Positions 26,085 to 34,780 of a DNA stretch of 64,000 nt are shown here, in pieces. The notes below the pieces were generated by a model, which was not told where the DNA came from, searched no databases, and saw only the letters and a list, made by a program, of their open reading frames with translations. This DNA is from Mesorhizobium sp. B2-1-8 (lineage in GTDB: Bacteria; Pseudomonadota; Alphaproteobacteria; Rhizobiales; Rhizobiaceae). The translations under genes were made by a program, and so were the position numbers. The stretch covers positions 1-64,000 of the forward strand of contig NZ_CP083953.1 of assembly GCF_006442545.2 (NCBI RefSeq), in the 5' to 3' direction. Every line of letters starts with the position of its first letter. The stretch's first letter is position 1.

Positions 26085-27152
26085 TCATTGGGGGACGAGG
26101 AGCAGCTCGGCGTTTTGGTCGGTTTTCTTGACGCAAGCCTTCGCCTTGGAATCCCAGAAGAGACCAGTGCGATCGTCACAGAAGCCTGTGACGTCTTGCG
26201 AACTTCCGCCGCCGCTGTCCTGATAGCGGCCCGAGCGGCTGGCTCCCGAAATGTCGCTCAGGGTAACCGCGTTTTTGGAATTGACGAGATCGGCGAAGCT
26301 GGCCCCCAGCGCGACCATACGGTTCAGCATGTCTATGTTGGCGTTGCGGGCGCCGGAGTTCTGGTCCCAGCTGTCCTGCACCGTGCCGGTTGCGGTTCCG
26401 CCGAACTGCTCGAACCAGGATGCGACATCACCTGACCCATCGCCTGTGGCACTCGATAGACCCATGGCGTTGACGGTGCTTGAGCGCATGCTTTCATAGG
26501 CTGTACTCGTGCCGCCATAGTTCAGCGGAATGGCCGACTTGTCGGATCCGCCAAAGGCCGGCAGCCATTTCTGGGTAATGTTGTGGACATAATCCTGCGT
26601 TTCGCGAAACGGCGGGACGCCGCCATAGCTCTCGACATTGCCCGAGCCGGAATTATAGGCGGCAAGCGCCAGTGAGACGTTGCCATCGAAGCGTCGCAGC
26701 TGCTGCTTGAAGTAGCGCGCGCCGCCGCGCAGGTTTTGCTCGATGTTGTAGGGATTGACGCCGAGATCCGCGGCTGTGCCCGGCATAAGCTGGGCAAGGC
26801 CGATCGCGCCGGCGCCGGATTTGGCGCAAGGGTTGAAGCGGCTCTCCTGATAGACCAGCGCCAGGAACTGGTTTTCGTCTATCCCCTCCTCCCGCGCCAC
26901 GCGCCGCACCAGGCCGGCGATCGAGGGGTTGGCGTTGGCTGCCGCGACCGGGTCATCCTTGCGGCCGGGTCGATAGACCGCGCAGGTAACGCTCTCATTG
27001 TTCGTGTAGCGGTCACGGTCGACCTTGTCGATCTTGGTGGTCTCGTCGTTGCGATCCCGGCGCTCATCCAGCACGGTCCCGTCGATAGTCGGAATGTCGG
27101 CCGCAGCAGGTGTGCTCAGAAGGATAAGCATGAGAGGGAGACGTCGAATCAT
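26085..27152 (-). CDS. Second lytic transglycosylase in the virB operon
   Basis: Periplasmic peptidoglycan-cutting enzyme of 355 residues. After a signal peptide (MLILLSTPAAA) it has a Slt/goose-lysozyme fold: catalytic Glu in VYQESRFNP (about 98-106), GAIGLAQLMPGTA, and NLRGGARYFKQQL, ending with LALAAYNSGSGNV. About 150 extra residues follow, Ser/Gly-rich, ending in a cysteine-containing part (TGFCDDRTGLFWDSKAKAC). This tail is absent from plain VirB1. The operon already has virB1 at its head, so a second enzyme with its own tail is unusual. It may be tied to pilus or VirB5 function. Its start overlaps the virB4 stop. Confidence 0.88.
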   Translation of the reverse strand: MIRRLPLMLILLSTPAAADIPTIDGTVLDERRDRNDETTKIDKVDRDRYTNNESVTCAVYRPGRKDDPVAAANANPSIAGLVRRVAREEGIDENQFLALVYQESRFNPCAKSGAGAIGLAQLMPGTAADLGVNPYNIEQNLRGGARYFKQQLRRFDGNVSLALAAYNSGSGNVESYGGVPPFRETQDYVHNITQKWLPAFGGSDKSAIPLNYGGTSTAYESMRSSTVNAMGLSSATGDGSGDVASWFEQFGGTATGTVQDSWDQNSGARNANIDMLNRMVALGASFADLVNSKNAVTLSDISGASRSGRYQDSGGGSSQDVTGFCDDRTGLFWDSKAKACVKKTDQNAELLLVPQ

Positions 27153-29569
27153 GCCGCTCTCCCCCAGCCGCAGAATTCGGAGAGCCATGCCGCCGGATCC
27201 TCGCCAAAGCGCGCCCTCAGCGCCGCGCAGGCCTCGATCGTGTCCTTGCGCCCGGACAGGACCTTGACGATGTCTGGCATCGCCGAGAGGTCCAACCGGG
27301 CGATGACGGAATCGTTGCCGTGCTTGATGAGGAAGGTCCGCCGCTCCGGTGGCGTGTTGCGGATGAAGGAGAATTCCTTGGCTGTCAGCCCGAAGCGACG
27401 GATGTAGCTTTCCTCATCCGCGCGCGGATTCGGAAAGTGCAGGTTTGTCGCGGATTGCTCGATCAGCGTATGTGACTGAGCCGCCTTCGCAATGTCGGCG
27501 GCGGATTGGGTGCCAAAGCCGACGATCCCGTTCAGCTTGCGGATCGTCTTCATCTTATCGACTATGTAACTGGAGAAGGCTGGGTCCTGCAGCAGCTTCC
27601 AGCCCTCGTCCATGAAGATCAGGACAGGATTGCCGGTGAGCAACTCGTCGATGCGGTGAAAGAGGTACATCAGCGCCGGCGTGCGCACGTCGACATTGTC
27701 GAGGACGTGCGTCGTGTCGAAGCCGAAGATGCGCCGGCCGGAAAAGGACAGCGCATCGCGCGGCGCGTTGAACAGCCAAGCCTTCTCGCCTTCGAACCAG
27801 GGCCTCAGCCGCGATTGCAGGTCGTTGGCCTCCGAGCGCGACCGCCCCATGAGAAGTCCGGAAAGATTGGCGAGGGTCCGCTGTTCAAGGGGCTCCTGGC
27901 AGATGCGGCCGATCGCCCGCTCGAGTGTGTCTTCCTCTTCCTGAGCGAAGCCGCGGCCGTCGGCGGGCTGCAGCATGGCCTTCAAAAGGCGGAGCAGGAA
28001 CTCGCGGTTGGCGGCGGTGTTTTCCAGCTGAAGCGGATTGAAGCCGGTCGCCTGCCCCGGCTGCAGGACCTCGTAGTTGCCGCCGATGGCCCGTATGAAG
28101 ATCGAGGCGCCTTCGTCCTTATCGAAGAAGACGGCTCTCGGCTCGGGCGCAACGCGAAACGACTGCGCGAGCAGGAAGGTGAGCGCGACGGTCTTGCCAG
28201 ACCCTGTCGGGCCGGTGACCAGGAAATGGCCGACGTCGCGCTGATGAAAGTTGAACCAGTAGGGCGTCTGCGACGTCGTCTCCAGGATCGAGATCGGCCG
28301 ACCCCAATGCATGCCTGACGTCCTCCCTGTCGCAAAATTGTGGAGGGAAGAAAAGCCGGCGAAATTGGCGCTCGACAGCATGCAGGAGCGGGCGATGTAG
28401 GTGTGATTGCCGGGAAGCTGCGCCCAGAACGAGGCCTCCATGTTGAGGTCTTCGCGCAGCCAGTTGACGTTCATGTCGGTGAGGCAGGCGCCGAGTTCCG
28501 ACACGGCTTTGTCGAGCCCGGTCAGATCGCCCGACAGGCAAAGCAGGCTGAAATGGTGGTAGCCGAAGACCGCCTCCTGGTTGAGGAGGCTATTCAGGGC
28601 AAAGTCGATGTCGGTCTCGACCGTGCTGCCCGCCTCATCGGAGGCGCGGATCTGCCGCTGCAGACGCGAGATCCGTTCCTGTGCGACCGGCTTGTCGGCC
28701 AGCGTGAAGGACTGGGTGAGGATGAACTCGTGGTTGACCTGCAGCAGCCCGTCGAGCATGCCAGGACCCGAAAACGGCGGATACTCCTTGATCGACAGCA
28801 TGGCGCCGAAGCGATTGTCGGTCTCCGTCGCTCCTTGCGCTAGCAAGGTCCGCCTGGAGAAGTGCAGCCGCGATGTTCCGACATAGCTCCGGATCCCCAT
28901 ACGTGGCAGGCGCATCGGCCGCGACAGGCCGCAGGTCAGTATGGCGTTGAACAAAGCGCATGGCTCTGAATAAGGTTCGCCGTCGCGATAGGTGATGCCA
29001 AGAACATGCGCACCGTATTTCTGCAACTCGCGCGTGACGTTGCCGATGACCTCTTCCAGTTCGTTTATGCGTTCATGCGTGCGCTGTTGACGAACTTCCG
29101 GTCTGGCAGATCGATCGAACAGCCGTGAAATGGCCTCGGCGCTTCCAAGCGGCCCGCGCATGCCGGCCCGCACGATTGTGAGGTAGAGCTCGTTTGTGAA
29201 CATGCGCTTCTCGCCAAGCGCCGCCATATAGCGTCCATTGAGAAGATCGCAGAAGGGATCGGAGAACGACCCACCAAGCTCCGGTTTGACTTGCCTGCGG
29301 ATGACCGTCGACCAAAGCGAATAGCGGCTTGATCCGAGCGCCCGGATCAAGGTGTTCTGGACGCTGGCCCGCATGTTAAGCTCGGCCTGGTCCTCGGTCT
29401 GGAAGAACAGACCATCGAGTTTGATCACGGAGAGCACCGCGCCGCTTTCGAGACCGATCACGGTGTCGGAGAGATGCCGCATATAGGGAATGTGTGTCGC
29501 GATCGATCGTTCACGCCGATGCTCCCGTCCAAAGCCCAGCTCATTCGCAACGACGCTCAACATGATCAT
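27149..29569 (-). CDS. virB4: VirB4 ATPase of the type IV secretion system
   Basis: Largest ATPase of the apparatus; drives pilin extraction and substrate movement. The 806-residue protein has the CagE/TrbE/VirB4 N-domain (for example RSYVGTSRLHFSR), then Walker A GPTGSGKT near residues 455-462, and Walker B PVLIFMDEGWKLL near 650-662. The start at 29569 overlaps the virB3 stop by four bases; a second ATG lies six bases later. A longer reading that extends through virB3 is not the real start. Confidence 0.93.
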   Translation of the reverse strand: MIMLSVVANELGFGREHRRERSIATHIPYMRHLSDTVIGLESGAVLSVIKLDGLFFQTEDQAELNMRASVQNTLIRALGSSRYSLWSTVIRRQVKPELGGSFSDPFCDLLNGRYMAALGEKRMFTNELYLTIVRAGMRGPLGSAEAISRLFDRSARPEVRQQRTHERINELEEVIGNVTRELQKYGAHVLGITYRDGEPYSEPCALFNAILTCGLSRPMRLPRMGIRSYVGTSRLHFSRRTLLAQGATETDNRFGAMLSIKEYPPFSGPGMLDGLLQVNHEFILTQSFTLADKPVAQERISRLQRQIRASDEAGSTVETDIDFALNSLLNQEAVFGYHHFSLLCLSGDLTGLDKAVSELGACLTDMNVNWLREDLNMEASFWAQLPGNHTYIARSCMLSSANFAGFSSLHNFATGRTSGMHWGRPISILETTSQTPYWFNFHQRDVGHFLVTGPTGSGKTVALTFLLAQSFRVAPEPRAVFFDKDEGASIFIRAIGGNYEVLQPGQATGFNPLQLENTAANREFLLRLLKAMLQPADGRGFAQEEEDTLERAIGRICQEPLEQRTLANLSGLLMGRSRSEANDLQSRLRPWFEGEKAWLFNAPRDALSFSGRRIFGFDTTHVLDNVDVRTPALMYLFHRIDELLTGNPVLIFMDEGWKLLQDPAFSSYIVDKMKTIRKLNGIVGFGTQSAADIAKAAQSHTLIEQSATNLHFPNPRADEESYIRRFGLTAKEFSFIRNTPPERRTFLIKHGNDSVIARLDLSAMPDIVKVLSGRKDTIEACAALRARFGEDPAAWLSEFCGWGRAA

Positions 29570-29865
29570 GGTCCGTAGGAGTTCGTGCCCCAGAACAGCT
29601 TGTTCGGCGTCCGGGGCGTGCGGCGGCCGGCGACCTGGGCGAGGTCCAGGATACGGATGTCGCGGCTGGTGAGAGCAAAGAGCGCCAGATAGGCGACCGG
29701 CGCGATGGCCGCGGCCCAGAAGCTGGTCGTCACCAGGAATGCGATCAGGGTTACGCCAATGATGAGATAGAAAGCGGTGAGCGGAATGCCCCACATCATC
29801 GGCGGCCGCGTCAGGCCGATCACCAGCGGCGTCAGATGAGGCTTGTCGTCGGAGGGCTCGTTCAT
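29566..29865 (-). CDS. virB3: VirB3 inner-membrane protein
   Basis: A 99-residue membrane protein with two closely spaced helices (about 27-48 and 50-68), as in VirB3/TrbD. It keeps the N-terminal LTRPPMMWGIP motif typical of the family and works with VirB4 in pilus assembly. It overlaps virB4 by four bases and begins three bases after the virB2 stop. Confidence 0.9.
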   Translation of the reverse strand: MNEPSDDKPHLTPLVIGLTRPPMMWGIPLTAFYLIIGVTLIAFLVTTSFWAAAIAPVAYLALFALTSRDIRILDLAQVAGRRTPRTPNKLFWGTNSYGP

Positions 29866-29868
29866 GGC

Positions 29869-30210
29869 TCACTTCCCGACCGCAGAGATCATCTGGTCGA
29901 CGATCGCTGGTGCGCCGAAGACCAGGCCGATGCCGATGACGACGGCACCGGCGGTGAACCAGGACAGGCGACCAGCAAAGGCGAGGAAGCCGAGACCGAT
30001 AACCGCGATGATCGCCAGCAGCCGACCGAACGGCCCGGTGATGAAATCCACGATCATCTGCACGGCGGTCTCGAGCGGGGCGAAAGCGCCCGATGTCTGC
30101 TGCGCAAAGGCCGGTTCTGCGGCCGTGATTACGAGCGCCGCAACGACCAGCAGGAGAAATGCTGGCCGCGCCCTTGGCGAAGCGAAATTAGGGACGATCT
30201 GGTTCTTCAT
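29869..30210 (-). CDS. virB2: VirB2 major pilin
   Basis: Major pilus subunit precursor of 113 residues. A long signal (about 36 residues) ends in AEPAFA before QQTSG. The mature part has two hydrophobic helices separated by a short polar loop (AFAGRLSW), the TrbC/VirB2 layout. GGAGG lies 7 bases before the ATG. It follows virB1 by a 12-base gap. Confidence 0.9.
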   Translation of the reverse strand: MKNQIVPNFASPRARPAFLLLVVAALVITAAEPAFAQQTSGAFAPLETAVQMIVDFITGPFGRLLAIIAVIGLGFLAFAGRLSWFTAGAVVIGIGLVFGAPAIVDQMISAVGK

Positions 30211-30222
30211 GTCGGCCTCCTT

Positions 30223-31116
30223 CTAGAATTGCATGACGCCGCCAACCCACCGGCGGGCTTCTCCGGTGGCCAGCACGCCGGTCTTCGGGTCGTCGTCAAT
30301 GTTCGGATGCGAGGACACTTTCCTGCCTCCGTCCTTCGGTCCCGGCAACTGCAAGCCGAGCTGGCGATTGGTCACCTCCGCGACGAAGCGGACGGTTTCC
30401 GGAAACGGCGGTACGCCGCCATATTTGTGGACGTTTGCCTCACCAGCGTTGTAGGCGGCCGCCACGATCAGCGGATTGCGATAGGTCTCGAGCAGCGATT
30501 TGAGGAACCGCACACCGCCGTCGATGTTCTCGGCGGGATTGCAGATGTCTGCGACGCCGAGAAATGCCGCGGTCGAGGGCGTAAGCTGCATCGGTCCGCG
30601 CGCGCCCTTCGGCGAGTTGCGATCGCGATCCAGCCGGCTCTCGGTTGTCGCGATTGCGAGCGCAAAGCCGGGATCGACCCCATAGCGTCGCGCCACTCCG
30701 ACCACCAGCTGGGCGATTTGTGAAGTCGTTAGCGGTGAAGGACCGCACGCGTATTCCGTATCGCTTTCAGATAAGTCAAATTGACTATGTATGGCAACGC
30801 TTCCATTGCTGGTGATGGCAGCGTTTGTCCCATCCGTATGGCCAATGGCAAGCGAGCTGTCGGTTGGTTGAATTTGGCCATCAGTGCGGACGACGTACTC
30901 CCTGTCTCTGTCCAGCCAACGGTTCCGAAAAACCGTGTCGACCGCGTCTGGAGGGGCAGCAGAATTCACAAGCCGTTCCGAATGGTTGCGAGATTCTCCC
31001 TGCCGATCGACTTGTTCGGCCAAAGACGCAGCCACGGCGAGATGCAAGCTCGTGACCGTCAGTACGACTGACGCTGGTAGGCGCCATGCTCGTGAGTGAA
31101 TACGCGGCTGAACCAT
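30223..31116 (-). CDS. virB1: VirB1 lytic transglycosylase
   Basis: Opens peptidoglycan for the secretion channel. The 297-residue protein has an N-terminal signal-like hydrophobic segment (LPASVVLTVTSLHLAVAA), a long polar linker and an SLT domain. The catalytic Glu is in IATTESRLDRD (about residue 158), followed by GARGPMQLTPSTAAFLG and AAAYNAGEANVHKYGG. It is the first gene of the virB operon and reads away from the exported nuclease-like genes. The N-terminal linker of about 100 residues is longer than in Agrobacterium VirB1. Confidence 0.9.
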   Translation of the reverse strand: MVQPRIHSRAWRLPASVVLTVTSLHLAVAASLAEQVDRQGESRNHSERLVNSAAPPDAVDTVFRNRWLDRDREYVVRTDGQIQPTDSSLAIGHTDGTNAAITSNGSVAIHSQFDLSESDTEYACGPSPLTTSQIAQLVVGVARRYGVDPGFALAIATTESRLDRDRNSPKGARGPMQLTPSTAAFLGVADICNPAENIDGGVRFLKSLLETYRNPLIVAAAYNAGEANVHKYGGVPPFPETVRFVAEVTNRQLGLQLPGPKDGGRKVSSHPNIDDDPKTGVLATGEARRWVGGVMQF

Positions 31117-31154
31117 CCCAAATCATCCAAGACAAACAGCGTCGAATGCGGCAA

Positions 31155-31183
31155 TCGGTATGTCAGATAAAAAAGAATGTCAA
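31155..31183 (-). promoter_or_regulatory. Possible virB operon promoter
   Basis: On the - strand a TTGACA (31183-31178) is followed after 17 bases by TACCGA, a weak -10. TGACAT occurs twice at a 17-base interval here, which could be a direct-repeat regulator site. The position 40-70 bases upstream of virB1 is suitable. The low match at -10 leaves this uncertain. Confidence 0.3.
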
Positions 31184-31267
31184 TTTGCCTATGATTTTTT
31201 CTTGCGGCGGGCGTGCGAAAAGAGCACATTGCGATCAGCGACCACGCGATTGCGGAGGAAGGTTGGT

Positions 31268-31873
31268 ATGAAACGCTGCGTTTGCAGCCTTGGTCTTTGC
31301 TTGGCGATGGCTATGCCAACTCTCGCAGCTGGACCCGTCGATCAGGCCTACATTCGCTCGCTTGCGGCTCCGGGAAAGACGGTGCTGGTCATCGAGTACT
31401 ATGACGGCAAGGGCGGCGTGGGCGATCGCACGGGCTTCGCTTCAGCAAGCGGGTTCAAGGCGGTCTCGCCCACCGATTTCGCGGCCAACGACAAGATTGC
31501 CATCCATCTCTTCGGCATCGAGCCGTGCGACGGCGACATGGTGAACCGCCGTGAGAATTTCGCCGGCAGCTGCGCCGATTATGCCGAGCGAGGGCTCGCG
31601 ACGCTGTTGAAGTCACCGAAGGTTATCTATTGCCGGGCCTTCGTCAGCGAAGCCAACGCCCCGGTCCAGGATGCGACCTGCTATGGCTACTACAACTATC
31701 CCGGCAGCCTCGACACGGTCGACATGTTCGAGGAGCAGCTCGTCTCGCTTGGTACGCATCGGATCGCAAAGAAGGCGGACGGCAGTCTCGCGCGGCCCGA
31801 TCTCGAACAAGCCGAAAAGATCGGCCGCGGCGGATACGGTATGTGGGCCGATCCCAGGATCAAAGTCCAATGA
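31268..31873 (+). CDS. Exported SNase-like protein with degenerate active site (1 of 3)
   Basis: A 201-residue protein with a signal peptide (CLAMAMPTLAAGPVDQ, cleaved near 22). The rest follows the SNase-fold spacing around IAIHLFGIEPCDGD, CADYAERGLATLL and VIYCRAFVSE. The residues that should be GIDAPE read GIEPCD, and no DRYGR-type arginine block is present, so nuclease activity is unlikely. The ATG at 31268 follows GGAGGAAGG; a longer in-frame reading from 31160 lacks support. It is divergent from virB1 and overlaps the next gene as ATGA. An envelope function linked to conjugation is inferred from position. Confidence 0.7.
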   Translation: MKRCVCSLGLCLAMAMPTLAAGPVDQAYIRSLAAPGKTVLVIEYYDGKGGVGDRTGFASASGFKAVSPTDFAANDKIAIHLFGIEPCDGDMVNRRENFAGSCADYAERGLATLLKSPKVIYCRAFVSEANAPVQDATCYGYYNYPGSLDTVDMFEEQLVSLGTHRIAKKADGSLARPDLEQAEKIGRGGYGMWADPRIKVQ

Positions 31874-32400
31874 GGGTCCTTGCCGCCCTCATCGCCGTTT
31901 CCGTCTCGGGGCCTGCCGCCGCTGCACCGGCAGGGTACTTTGATCTGCGACCCGGGGTGGCGCTCGAAAGTGGTGACAGCTGGATGGACGCCGGCAAGAG
32001 ATACCATCTCTACGGCGTCCAGGCCTGCCTGCGCGGCACGTTTTATACGGATCGATCCGGCCATCGCGCCGATTGCGGCGAAGCCTCTTTGGCCGTCCTG
32101 GCGGCATTCATTGCCGATACCAGGCCCGTCTGCGCCCCCGTGGCAACCATCGCCAACGTAGCCCACGTTGTCTGCTACGCCTCGGTCGGCGCCGACCGGC
32201 TGGATTTCGGCAATCTGGTGATTACGTCCGGCTACGCTTTTGCGGCCCTGCAGCCAGATGGCCTGCCCTATTCTCCCGCGTATGCCGTTGCCGAGCAGGT
32301 CGCCCGCGAAAAACATGCCGGTCTCTGGCAGTTCAAGGATGTGCAATACCCCGCAATCTTGCTTGGCCGTGCCGCAGCGGGAAGTTCGAGAGACCGATGA
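31870..32400 (+). CDS. Exported SNase-like protein with degenerate active site (2 of 3)
   Basis: A 176-residue protein with a signal peptide (VLAALIAVSVSGPAAAAP). SNase-like blocks are recognisable: KRYHLYGVQACLRG in place of IRLxGIDAPE, DCGEASLAVLAAFI, and the C-terminal QVAREKHAGLWQF that matches the EAKAxxxGLW end of SNases. The catalytic Asp, Glu and Arg positions are replaced, so it probably binds rather than cuts. It overlaps both neighbours by four bases, so the three genes form one translational unit. Confidence 0.7.
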   Translation: MRVLAALIAVSVSGPAAAAPAGYFDLRPGVALESGDSWMDAGKRYHLYGVQACLRGTFYTDRSGHRADCGEASLAVLAAFIADTRPVCAPVATIANVAHVVCYASVGADRLDFGNLVITSGYAFAALQPDGLPYSPAYAVAEQVAREKHAGLWQFKDVQYPAILLGRAAAGSSRDR

Positions 32401-33074
32401 GAACCCGAACGACCTGTTTGGCTTGGCTGCTCGCGACGTCAGTCGCCTTCCCCTCCCCTTGCTGGCCAGCTGACGCCGTTAGACTGGAGATGGCGCCGCA
32501 GGCGATCAACGAGACTGTTTCAAGAATGATCGTCGGTCGGGTGGCGCTGATCGATGGGCGCACCCTCTGGTTCCCGCGATCAGCGCAAAAAGTCCGCCTC
32601 GCCGGTATCGATGCCTGCGAACTACCGCAATGGAGCTTCGATCCTACGCGATATGGCAAGAGCACCCTCAAGCCCGTACCGTGCGGACCCCTCGCCAGAG
32701 CTTGGCTGAAACGCATAGTGGGCGATAGCCGGGTGACATGCACGGTTATCGCTGTCGATTCAAACGGCGCCTACGTCGGCAGTTGCTCCGCGCGTGGACA
32801 CGACCTCGCTGTCGAAATGCTCCGTGTTGGCTGGGCACGGGTAAACTCCCCCTCGCCACCGGGATACATCAGCTGGCAACGCTACGCGATGGTCGCTCGC
32901 CATGGCATGTGGGCCACCTACGTCCTCGACATGGATGAGTGGCGCGCCGGGGCAGTCGATCGAACGCTGCAAAGACAACCGATCGCCGACTTCAATCTGT
33001 TGGCGGAACGAAAGCGCGAGATCTCTCCGCCGTTCATCGACGCTCGGAAACGGCCGGCTGGAACCGACCGGTAA
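32397..33074 (+). CDS. Exported SNase-like protein with partly degenerate active site (3 of 3)
   Basis: A 225-residue protein with a signal peptide (CLAWLLATSVAFPSPCWPA). The SNase pattern is clearest of the three: VALIDGRTLWF (IDGDT with the metal Asp changed to Arg), KVRLAGIDACELP (Arg, Asp and Glu retained), CGPLARAWL, and NGAYVGSC in place of DRYGR, with the catalytic arginine lost. The C-terminal GMW matches the SNase end. It overlaps the upstream gene by four bases (ATGA). Loss of key residues in all three makes a structural or binding role more likely than DNA cleavage. Confidence 0.72.
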   Translation: MRTRTTCLAWLLATSVAFPSPCWPADAVRLEMAPQAINETVSRMIVGRVALIDGRTLWFPRSAQKVRLAGIDACELPQWSFDPTRYGKSTLKPVPCGPLARAWLKRIVGDSRVTCTVIAVDSNGAYVGSCSARGHDLAVEMLRVGWARVNSPSPPGYISWQRYAMVARHGMWATYVLDMDEWRAGAVDRTLQRQPIADFNLLAERKREISPPFIDARKRPAGTDR

Positions 33075-33100
33075 GTTGTGCGTGCTCAGGAGGCAGGATC

Positions 33101-33577
33101 ATGCGGCTCATCAAATCCATCATCACCGTCGTGGCGATGGCAGTCATTTCACCTCCAGTTGGCATTCTGAACGCGAAGGCTAGCGAATGGGGATGCGAAG
33201 TTTTGCTATGTGCATCGTCCACGAGTCCTTCCTGGCACGGGGTCCCCGCCTGCCACCCGCCAATGGAACGGCTTATTGCCGCCATGGCCAGTTGGGGGTT
33301 TTCGTGGCCGACCTGTCCCGAGGCTGGAACCGGCAAACCGGGCTATGAAAAATACGCCGATTGCCCGGCTGGTTGGATCGTGGGGCACAGCGAAGTCGGG
33401 CATGGAAGCCGCAGCGAGCCGAATCTCTGCGTCAAACACAGCGGGGATTGCGGTCGACGCGACGGATGCCGCGAGACGGCCTCGATCGTGAGGCCAGTAC
33501 GTGACGACCCCTATTATTTCGACATTCCGGCCGATAGCGGGCCGGCAGCGAGACATTGGTTCAATCTACGGCACTAG
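33101..33577 (+). CDS. Exported cysteine-rich protein of conjugative regions
   Basis: A 158-residue protein with a signal peptide (IKSIITVVAMAVISPPVGI, cleaved near residue 27). It carries the pattern WGCEVLLCASSTSPSWHG, CHPPMERLIA and FSWPTCPEAG, seen in small proteins encoded beside type IV secretion genes of rhizobial plasmids, and further paired cysteines that suggest disulphides. AGGAGGCAGGATC gives a strong ribosome site. It closes the run of four exported proteins. The exact function is not known to me. Confidence 0.7.
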   Translation: MRLIKSIITVVAMAVISPPVGILNAKASEWGCEVLLCASSTSPSWHGVPACHPPMERLIAAMASWGFSWPTCPEAGTGKPGYEKYADCPAGWIVGHSEVGHGSRSEPNLCVKHSGDCGRRDGCRETASIVRPVRDDPYYFDIPADSGPAARHWFNLRH

Positions 33578-33643
33578 CCATCGATCCCAATCCGAGCGCA
33601 CTTCGATCGCAACTACGAAGTTGAGGGCGGCCGGTTCGCAGTG

Positions 33644-34033
33644 CTATCGGCCAACTTTTCCTAGCAATTCACCGAGTCGCCCTTTGAACTTGGCCACGCT
33701 AGCGACGATTTCGGAGACATCGCCGTCCTGCATCGTTTTTGGTCGCGCGAATATCGCAGCGATCACGTAGAGGGATTTTTGCTCAGCCTCTAACATGGTG
33801 CGAGCCTGACGCTGAGCCAGATGTCGCCACGCGGTCCGTTCGAGAAACCGACTAATTTTTAACCCGGTCAAGATCGCAATGTTATGCAGGGCGCTGGTGC
33901 CGAGCCTATCCCTTCGCCTGGAGAACCAACTTGCACTTAGCAGCGAGCGTCGATGCAGCTCGATACACCAAGCCATGCCACCAAGTCTGCCAAGACGTCT
34001 GACCAAAGTCTGTATTTTGAATTGCTGGTTCAT
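33644..34033 (-). CDS. Hypothetical protein
   Basis: A 129-residue basic, mostly helical reading (KIQTLVRRLGRLGGMAW, FLERTAWRHLAQRQARTM) with no signal or membrane segment. I do not recognise it, and no strong ribosome site precedes the ATG at 34033. It lies downstream of the AHL synthase on the same strand with a 91-base gap. It might be a real accessory gene or a fragment. Confidence 0.4.
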   Translation of the reverse strand: MNQQFKIQTLVRRLGRLGGMAWCIELHRRSLLSASWFSRRRDRLGTSALHNIAILTGLKISRFLERTAWRHLAQRQARTMLEAEQKSLYVIAAIFARPKTMQDGDVSEIVASVAKFKGRLGELLGKVGR

Positions 34034-34124
34034 TCACGAATAGGCGATCTCGCGACAATCGATCGCGACCGAACATAGATCATTCGTTGCGTGGCAGGTC
34101 GCGCTGGTCTGTTTCGCATGAATG

Positions 34125-34691
34125 TCAGCTGTCCCAGCCGATTGCGCGGCCCGACGCCGAAGCCTCCTGAATGTCGATCTGCGCTGCGGCGAGTTGCATG
34201 CCGGCGGTTTCGACAAACGACCCAAGCAGTTGGTAGCGAAAGCGGGCGGCGTCGAAGCGTGACAGCCAATCAGGCTCAATGACGCTGGTGAGACTGGTTA
34301 TGCCAAGGAGCTGGCACGCCCCTGGGACGGAGCCGATCAATTGCCGGAAGAGACTTCCTCCGCGATAGCCCTCTCTTATGAAGAACCGCGACCATTCGTG
34401 GATCTCACGCCCACGCGGCACCGGTCCGTCGACCAGATGTGAAAAACGATCCTGCAGAAGGTGGGGGGCGGTCGTCGGCAATAATCTGTATCCGCCGACG
34501 ACGCCACCGTCGTCGAGCGCGAGCACGTAAATGGTCTGCGGCGTATCATAAGCGTCGATCTCGCGCCTGTCGGGTCGGGCGATCGCTGACCACCCGCGTT
34601 CGCCAACAAATATCTCGTGACGCAACCTGTAGTGCTCTTCAAGGAGATCCTGATGGCGGGGGTCGGCGCTCCCGGTGATGAGGCGAATCAT
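34125..34691 (-). CDS. Acyl-homoserine lactone synthase (LuxI/TraI family)
   Basis: Makes an N-acyl-homoserine lactone signal from S-adenosylmethionine and an acyl carrier or CoA thioester. From the ATG at 34691 (AGGAG 12 bases upstream) it has 188 residues, slightly short for the family. Conserved positions are visible: YRLRHEIFVGERGW (the Arg, Phe and Trp of the N-terminal motif), EIDAYDTPQTIYVLALD (the Asp pair), and GGYRLLPTT and EWSRFFI (the Arg and Glu/Ser-Arg motif). It follows a LuxR gene on the same strand by 89 bases, an arrangement seen in TraR/TraI control of conjugation. The acyl chain cannot be predicted by eye. Confidence 0.9.
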   Translation of the reverse strand: MIRLITGSADPRHQDLLEEHYRLRHEIFVGERGWSAIARPDRREIDAYDTPQTIYVLALDDGGVVGGYRLLPTTAPHLLQDRFSHLVDGPVPRGREIHEWSRFFIREGYRGGSLFRQLIGSVPGACQLLGITSLTSVIEPDWLSRFDAARFRYQLLGSFVETAGMQLAAAQIDIQEASASGRAIGWDS

Positions 34692-34780
34692 GATGGCTGC
34701 CACTCCTGTTTGGAGCGACATTCACCGCGAGGCACCTGCGCCGCCATGGCCATCCTTAGCCATTGACGCACAGGCTCCGT

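Noticed and set aside
29570..29872. N-terminal extension of virB4 to 907 residues
   Set aside because: The extra part is virB3 read in another frame. The ATGA overlap at 29566-29569 fits the rest of the operon.
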